From the NCBI GenBank assembly GCA_022829145.1, contig CM040747.1, forward strand, positions 40,914,613 to 40,978,612: a stretch of DNA of 64,000 nucleotides. Direction: 5' to 3'. Within the stretch, counting starts at the first letter, position 1. Every line of letters begins with the position of its first letter. The DNA is from Albula goreensis. Lineage: Eukaryota > Chordata > Actinopteri > Albuliformes > Albulidae. The notes under the pieces are model-generated. The model did no database searches, was not told the origin of the DNA, and saw only the letters and a program-made list of their open reading frames with translations. Position numbers and translations under genes: made by a program. Shown here piece after piece: positions 57,947-64,000 of the stretch.

Positions 57947-58042
57947 CTTTGTGCTTCTTTTTCATAGACTTAGTCGTTCCAGGTGCACTCTTCACTGGCG
58001 CAAGTCCAGGACTCCTTTCAGTGTCAGGCTGAGATTCATCGG
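57947..58042 (-). other. Candidate 96-nt exon (copy C)
   Basis: Same exon as 17042-17137 with acceptor ctggtag and donor AAAG/GTAGGATT; reads DESQPDTERSPGLAPVK and ends KSMKKKHK. Here two further exons lie upstream in the same phase (58196-58273 and about 58536-58655), so copy C keeps more of the parent gene. Confidence 0.5.
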
Positions 58043-58195
58043 CTACCAGAGAGACTGAGACTCAAAGACAAACAGGGAACAGAAAAGATTTACATAAATT
58101 ACACATAAAGTACACATTACATAAATTACACATGAAGTACACATTACTCTATTTCTGCTGAACACTGGTCTGTTCAGGCAGCCCACTCTACTTAC

Positions 58196-58273
58196 CTTCA
58201 GGAGTGGTTTGAACGATGGTAGCAGGGGCTTTGTTCTTCAGGATGTCAGGGGGTTTTGGAAATGCCTGCAGAC
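58196..58273 (-). other. Candidate 78-nt exon with strong splice sites
   Basis: On the minus strand acceptor agtatacag/GTCTGC and near-perfect donor CTGAAG/GTAAGTAG bound 78 nt, open as LQAFPKPPDILKNKAPATIV then QTTPE. It ends in the phase required by the exon at 57947-58042 (GAA-G + CC = EA). No family is recognised. The proline- and lysine-rich sequence looks like a linker. Confidence 0.5.
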
Positions 58274-58535
58274 CTGTATACTTATCTAGATGGAAAACAG
58301 TCAAAAGGATATTCATACATCATTCTGCACAATATTTTGTTATAAACTGGTTATCTGCAAAAATCTCACAAAAACTGATTTCTAATTAGTTCAAGGAATG
58401 TATTCCCACTCACTTGTCTTTTACCAAACATAAAAAAACAAACACATTAAGACAGCCATCATAGCTGACATCATTTTTATCTTCAACAGCTGGAAAGTGA
58501 GCCAGTCCTTCGCTGGGTCTATTGTTTTTTTTTAC

Positions 58536-58655
58536 AGGCTGACTGCGCCTGGGTCTTTGGCCATCGCACAACATTTTTGTCTTCCTGGGTCAAGATTTTT
58601 GGGATGACACCTTCGAAATGTTTGTCACGCTCGATCCAAACAGCACTTGCAAAAA
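58536..58655 (-). other. Candidate exon, N-terminal-like module of unknown gene
   Basis: Minus-strand frame FASAVWIERDKHFEGVIPKI, then LTQEDKNVVRWPKTQAQSA, with a possible donor T/GTAAAA. Its phase fits the 78-nt exon: the leftover T plus GT makes cysteine. The W-x-E ... GVIP ... VxWP pattern resembles the short N-terminal module found ahead of BEN-domain or transposon-associated proteins in fish; that is a resemblance only. The left boundary is uncertain (acceptor acaaaag at 58656). Confidence 0.4.
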
Positions 58656-59088
58656 CTTTTGTCAAAAACAAATACAAAAGGGCAGATTAAAAAACAAGCC
58701 CACTACCCACTCTATCACTGTCTTACAAAAAAAAATAAAAAATTAATAATTTAAAAAAAGAATAATTCTATGATTCACTCTATTTCATGTGATAAAGGGA
58801 AGATGGCGTATCCTCCACTATGTGGTAGACAAACAGCTTTCCTTGTCAAGTTCTGGCTTTGTAGTAACTGTATTTTAGCCATGCTGTAGATGCTGCCAAC
58901 AAAAGCAATGTTCAGGAGTTTTGACTGGCAGAGCTTCTCAAAGAGGTTGGAGGTTCAACGATCTGGAATGTCGCTGCAGGCCAGTTTTCCATCTGATCTC
59001 TTCTCAGTCACGAAGGCAACACTGTCATCCTTGAGCACAGAGGATCTCCACTTTACTGACACTGGCTGCAGTGGCCTTTGCTTCTGTT

Positions 59089-60220
59089 TCATATTTTTTG
59101 TGCACACTCCTTCTCTGCCATACGCTTTGCCACTTAGACCAAAGGGTTGTGGCTGGTCTTCGCAAGCTTCTTGACGGTCTAAAGATGGTTCTCAAGGGTG
59201 AAAGCAGATACATCATTCAACGAACAATGAAAATGTGCAATATCTTCATGGAGGTGTTTTACAGCACGCACATCGCAGACAGTGAATTCGTCTCCATAGA
59301 CCTCGGTGCTGTTGACCACGAAATGATTGAGGATCTCAGCTGCATATGGCAGAAATTGGTTTCTCTTTGCTTTGTGTCCATGTGATCTGAGCCTCCTTGC
59401 TACCTCACTGGGCATTGCATTCCTCAATCCAAGGAGTCCATTGGAGAGTTCAGCTCTCTGTCTAGGAGGGAGCCTGTGAGGGTTGGAGATCTGACACAAG
59501 TAACACAAGGATGCGCCTCACTACTCCAAGGCAGACAAGGTGTGTATAATCAGGGGAAATGAGCTGACTCATGGGATGCCTGCTCTGATCAGTGGTGGCT
59601 CCCCATGCTGATGTTTCACTCTGTAGTCATTCTGGCTGAACTTTTCATCTGTCCCTCATGGGAATGTATCCTTGCTGTTGAACACTACTTTTCCCAACCA
59701 TTCACCTTCCTCTTCACACCTTTCACTGCTGTAGTATCCAGTGTGGTAGATGATGTTTTTTAGGAGCATCACATATAGAGTCTTTTAAATGCGCCTGTAT
59801 GACTCCTCCATTGTGCTTTTCCTCCAGCCTCCTAATATCTACCACTAAGTCTTGGACATCGTCTTCCAGTGCTTCTGCTTTTGTCATGCCACCGAAAAGA
59901 CAGACAACAAAAGGCTCAAATCTATCAGTCTTTGCCAACATGGGCCAGAACTGAGCACCACTAGAGTTGAATAACGGTACACCTTCAATATTAATACAGA
60001 CAGGAACGTGTTCTGTAGAGGCTGGGCACTGCAGGAGCGTGCTGCGTATGCCAGTTTCTAAGCCATAATAAATGTATTCGCCGTTACATCTTGCCTGGCG
60101 TTCAAGTACTTGTGGAGTGGAGAGAAGTGTCTGTGAGTCCTTGGGTAGTTCATCATGTCCGTGTTTGTGAAGAATTTGGAGCACGTCATTGAGTGATTTG
60201 TGTACCTGATTGTTGGTCAC
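59089..60220 (-). pseudogene. Transposase-like gene relic (tnp2/CACTA-like family of fish)
   Basis: Read on the minus strand from ATG 60220: QVHKSLNDVLQILHKHGHDE, then LPKDSQTLLSTPQVL, then GVPLFNSSGAQFWPMLAK, FVVCLFGGMTKAEALEDDVQ, and CDAPKK. After a frameshift near 59770 the text continues NIIYHTGYYSSERCEEEGEW, then LPPRQRAELSNGLLGLRNAM and PSEVARRL, then EILNHFVVNSTEVYGDEFTV, IAHFHCSLNDVSAFTLENHL, and after an in-frame TAG, KKLAKTSHNPLV and VAKRMAEKE. The block order matches a transposase-derived family common in fish and invertebrates that I believe is tnp2/CACTA-like; the superfamily name is uncertain. Several stops fall where glutamine would be expected (CAG to TAG, CAA to TAA), typical of decay. 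It lies in the block that copy C has in place of the A/B sequence. Confidence 0.75.
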
Positions 60221-60224
60221 TGCC

Positions 60225-62300
60225 TAATCTGCCAAGTCACTGTTTAGGTCTGATCTATTTTCATTATCATGTTTAAATTTTACTCAATAATGATGTAGTA
60301 ATGAATTATTTGATCTTTATTTCATACTAATACATTTTATTTCCAAATGGCTTTTTCGAACAATCTGCTTTAATTAACAATGAAACTTTTATTTCATAAT
60401 GCCACTTTTATCACAATTATTTGTGAAGTGAAATTAATTCAGAATGGAAATACTAGCACCTTATGGCAAAACAAGTTTGCACCAACATTGACCATTATCA
60501 TATATGATATGACACCTTTACTTGAGTAACCGTACATAGCTGGCTTGTTAACAAGCTATATAAAGGTAAAACATTAAAACTCCTGCAATAACTTTAGCCT
60601 ATCTGTTAGATTCAAACACAGAACTGATCAATTAATTTGAAGTAATGACAAAGAGACACTCCATTTGAGGAAAAACTTTAGGTATCTACTTACAAGTCTG
60701 AAGGATGTAACTGTCCAAGAAAATAGTGGAACACAATATTGTCCTCTACTCTTCTAAGTGACTGGTACATTTTGGTATGATATAGTTTCAATCAATGAAA
60801 AGTCCAAATGACATATTAATTGATAGTTGTTTGTATTTTAAGAACATTCCTATTGTGACATCATAGAGGCTGAAATACTGAAAATTCTAAACCACTTGAA
60901 CTTACGACTGTTGCTGGGAAACAGAATGATGTGAATTCTGTCCAATTCTATGTTGTAAATTTAAAAGAATAAAATGTTTTAGATAACAGTTTTATAAGAG
61001 CACCAACAACAGTCTAACTTACTCTATGATGCTGAAGCACATTCCAGAACAGTGGTCTTTACGATGGTACAGTATTTGTATATGATTTAATTTCAAGGCC
61101 AAATGAGGCAAATTCTGAAAAAATTGGATGTGTTATTTAGTCTGTTTTAAAATAAAAGTGTTCATGTGGGCTATTTAGAAAAATATAATCATCATGAATA
61201 AAAATGTAAAAGTCTCTTGGTAACTAATATAGAAGGAAATGACATAATGTTGAAATGTATTTTCATTGCTTATTTGCATACATTATATCATTTTATGATG
61301 AAATATCACTTATATCTTATCTCATATCTTATAACTTGCATTTTTACAAAACCAACAAGAGTTCATAATGGACATCAAATTTTGTGGGATTTATTATTCA
61401 TTTCTCTGTGTAGTTCTCATAGATGATAACCATATACATTTGAAAATGTAATACTGATCCAAAAATGCATGAATGACCTTATTCTTTAATCAAACATATA
61501 GGCGAATAATTCTTGGGATACAATACAATGTACTTCAAAAACCCATGAAACGTATGCATGGGTTTAATTTAATGTTATAAATACACATTCTGAGAACCTG
61601 TTATATTTAACACAGTACTCATTATTGTTTTTACAAGTAAAGTGTTAAATGACTGCATTACTTACTTTGCAGTTATGGAAATGCATTATAGTACTCTTTA
61701 TATTACTGTGTGTTGCTCTCACCCTACACTGAGAGGCACTCCTGAGCAGGAACACATCAGATCAGAGCTCGATTATTCCCCTCTCAGAATTACCCAGTTT
61801 AAATGAAACTGAGTTATTACCAATCAGGATAATGTTCAGATCACATCCAGTTAATTTAGCATGTTTATGTAGGAAAGCAGCAAAAGCCTCATTCACTGCA
61901 GTGCAGAAACAGCAATGGCTGCAGAATCCAGACCTGACTGGTAATTTAATACAATGGGAATCAATCACAATATGCATTACTTGTCAGTGCAGTAGTGATA
62001 GAGGATAACTAACTTATAACTAACTTAACCCATAGCATTAACATGAGGCCAAACCAGAGGTTTCTGCATGCAATTTCACCTGCTCAAAGGCCAATGCTGC
62101 ATCTATAGAGATGAGTCAGAGGAGGGGTGTATGTGCTGTTTAACAGGGGTACATGTGAGAAAAAGAATATGATGGCAAAATGTGAATTATGTTAGTTTGG
62201 ATTGTGATCCTGCTGTCCAGACACTGTTACACCAGTGTTAAACTGCTCTGTCTGTGTCACAGCCCATAAGCCCTAGTCTGCCTCCACAGCACTGCTGGGC
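60225..62300. other. Non-coding flank upstream of V5
   Basis: From about 60.81 kb this repeats 19.97-22.1 kb (copy A, minus its inserts) and 43.86-45.75 kb (copy B, minus its LTR). No gene called. Confidence 0.5.
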
Positions 62301-62329
62301 TACAAGTGCCTGCTGTACCCAGGAAGACC

Positions 62330-62337
62330 ATTTGCAT
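62330..62337 (+). promoter_or_regulatory. Octamer ATTTGCAT upstream of V5
   Basis: Exact octamer; TATA-like tttatag at 62387-62393; leader ATG 128 bp downstream. Confidence 0.85.
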
Positions 62338-62457
62338 AGAGAAGACACTTTGCATTGGCAGCACATGCTTCAGTGCTCTGGGAGTGTTTATAGTCCTGTG
62401 AGATTAACATTTGATGACTGAGAGCTGTCCTTCATGGCAACAGAACCCACAGCAACA

Positions 62458-63005
62458 ATGACTTTTATCACCATCTTCATCTGGGCACTCACTTTCTGCA
62501 TTCAGGGTAAGAGTTGGGAACATTCAGAAACATATATTATAATTGTCAATTGAAAAGTTATAAAATCAACAAAAAACATGTTTTTCTGTGATGTCATCAG
62601 ATAATCTCATTGTTACATATCTATGAAGTAATATATGTTGTATGTTGCTAAATACAAGATTTTTAAGGTGTTGTTTCTTCTCCTTAGAATCCACTGGACA
62701 GGTGACTGTGACTCAGACTCCTGCTGGTAAATCTGCTCTCATAGGAGACACTGTCACCCTGAGCTGTAGAACCAGCACTGCTGTGTACAACAACAACTAT
62801 TTACACTGGTACCAGCAGAAACCTAGAGAAGCTCCTAAACTCCTGATAAAGCTTGTAAATCAGCGTATCTCAGGGATTCCTGATCGATTCAGTGGCAGTG
62901 GATCAGGGACTGACTTCACTCTGACCATCAGTGGAGTCCAGGCTGAAGATGCAGGAGATTACTACTGTCAGAGTTACCACTGGATCAGCAGTAGTGCTGT
63001 GTTCA
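62458..63005 (+). CDS. V5: immunoglobulin light-chain V segment, kappa-type, apparently functional
   Basis: Leader exon 62458-62506 ([16 protein letters not shown], donor GGTAAG; in-frame ATG also at 62434). V exon 62688-63005 after ttctccttag. The junction reads ESTG, then [18 protein letters not shown], cysteine in LSCRTS, CDR1 [52 protein letters not shown] and CDR3 start [11 protein letters not shown]. Fully open to the recombination signal. Two residues are unusual beside V2 and V3: arginine for glycine in QKPRE, and lysine for tyrosine after LLI; both are tolerable. Its 3' flank diverges after about 105 bp, with no 42-bp array, marking it as the end member of the visible cluster. Confidence 0.93.
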
Positions 63006-63033
63006 CACAGTGATAGAGAGCCGTACAAAAACC
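63006..63033 (+). other. 12-RSS of V5
   Basis: CACAGTG, spacer atagagagccgt, ACAAAAACC; identical to V2. Confidence 0.92.
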
Positions 63034-63109
63034 TCCCTCAGTCAGACTGCACAGAGACTGCACTGCTGCAGCTGGGACCTACTGCAGGTGCTGAGGGGGG
63101 AGGCACTGA

Positions 63110-63480
63110 CCCAGAATTCTGCTGTACTGCCAGCAGGGCTCTAGGGGGCAATAGAGAGCTACAGACTTGTATATAAACCTCTCTGAGCTGAAGAGGAGCT
63201 TCTCTGTGTCACACACAGAACCAACATCAGAGCTGCTACTGCTGAACCACACACTTCTGTACCACAGCATCACTTATTTTATGTGCAGAGAGAATTCACA
63301 CTGACACAGAGATGAGAAGATTAACATGAGAAATGAATAACTGTATCATTTTATACCTGGAATTCACAATGAGGGCTTGAGAGTGAAAGGGTCAGATTAT
63401 GTTAGTCACCTTTAATGTGTGAATCAGACATCAAATCATGGATGTGATAAACACAATAAGTAGTGATGACAGCACAGCTG
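63110..63480. other. V5 3' flank, no J segment seen
   Basis: Unique sequence after the shared block. Includes tgtatataaacctctctgag (TATA-like) near 63168, but no nonamer-23-heptamer followed by an FGxG frame was found on either strand. Confidence 0.45.
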
Positions 63481-63484
63481 AATA

Positions 63485-63850
<366 letters not shown>

Positions 63851-63876
63851 TCACAGCCCCAGCCAGTCCTGTGCTA

Positions 63877-64000
63877 TGGCTCTGTGCTGGGGAGGAGAGC
63901 TCTGTGCTGGGGAGGAGAGGAGGAGAGCTCTGTGCTGGGGAGGAGAGGAGGAGAGCTCTGTGCTGGGGAAGAGAGCTCTGTGCTGGGGAGGAGAGCTCTG
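63877..64000. repeat. Minisatellite gctctgtgctggggaggaga, runs off the window
   Basis: Units of about 20 bp (agctctgtgctggggaggag), some extended by gaggaggag to about 31 bp, repeated about six times to the right edge. Confidence 0.9.

Larger units (their letters stand above)
57736..63100. repeat. Segmental duplication, copy C (shorter)
   Basis: Matches copy A from about 16.84 kb and copy B from about 40.72 kb, but between 58.14 and about 60.81 kb holds different DNA (candidate exons and a transposase relic) in place of 17.2-19.97 kb. From 60.81 kb to V5 it follows A and B again. Confidence 0.88.

Noticed and set aside
63110..63300. Possible J segment downstream of V5
   Set aside because: No nonamer-23-heptamer followed by an FGxG frame on either strand.

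Overview
The window is nuclear DNA from a ray-finned fish, most likely a teleost. Three things point there: five kappa-type immunoglobulin light-chain variable (VL) segments with split leaders and 12-bp-spacer recombination signals; short exons of the fish-expanded NLR (NLRC3-like) receptor family; and fish-style mobile-element relics (hAT/ZBED-like, LINE tails, a solo LTR, a Tc1-like end). No bacterial-type genes, rRNA, tRNA or CRISPR are visible. Two runs of exactly 500 N are scaffold gaps of unknown true size.

Layout. 1-1287: 5' part of a broken hAT transposon on the minus strand. About 1.6-11.6 kb: a minus-strand series of NLR N-terminal exons, separated by long arrays of a 58-bp minisatellite; its start exon has lost ATG. 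11.5-23 kb (copy A), 31.9-46.7 kb (copy B) and 57.7-63.1 kb (copy C, shorter): diverged copies of one duplicated segment, each ending in a plus-strand VL segment. 24.1-26.7, 45.9-50.7 and 54.2-57.0 kb: VL segments followed by a 42-bp minisatellite. 27.2-32.1 kb: a second minus-strand NLR head with an intact start exon and three repeat exons. Copy B also carries about 3 kb of extra sequence with a LINE tail (34.66-37.73 kb) and a solo LTR (44.44-44.88 kb). Copy C carries a broken transposase gene (59.1-60.2 kb) and a chain of minus-strand candidate exons (57.9-58.7 kb). The window ends in a long CA repeat and another minisatellite.

Of the five VL segments, V2 (24.6 kb), V3 (45.9 kb) and V5 (62.5 kb) look usable for V(D)J recombination. 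V1 (22.3 kb) is a pseudogene. V4 (54.7 kb) has many indels and is either a pseudogene or poorly polished sequence beside a gap. Each VL has an ATTTGCAT octamer, a TATA-like box, a leader exon, a V exon and a CACAGTG-12-ACAAAAACC type signal. I found no J segment or constant exon on either strand, so these V segments must join to J elsewhere. The NLR heads run opposite to the VL segments and no NACHT or LRR coding is visible, so they are partial genes or relics carried by the same duplications.

The most notable structural point is that an adaptive-immune cluster (VL) and innate-receptor exon cassettes (NLR) are interleaved and co-duplicated. Each NLR exon travels with its own block of the 58-bp minisatellite as one amplifying cassette.
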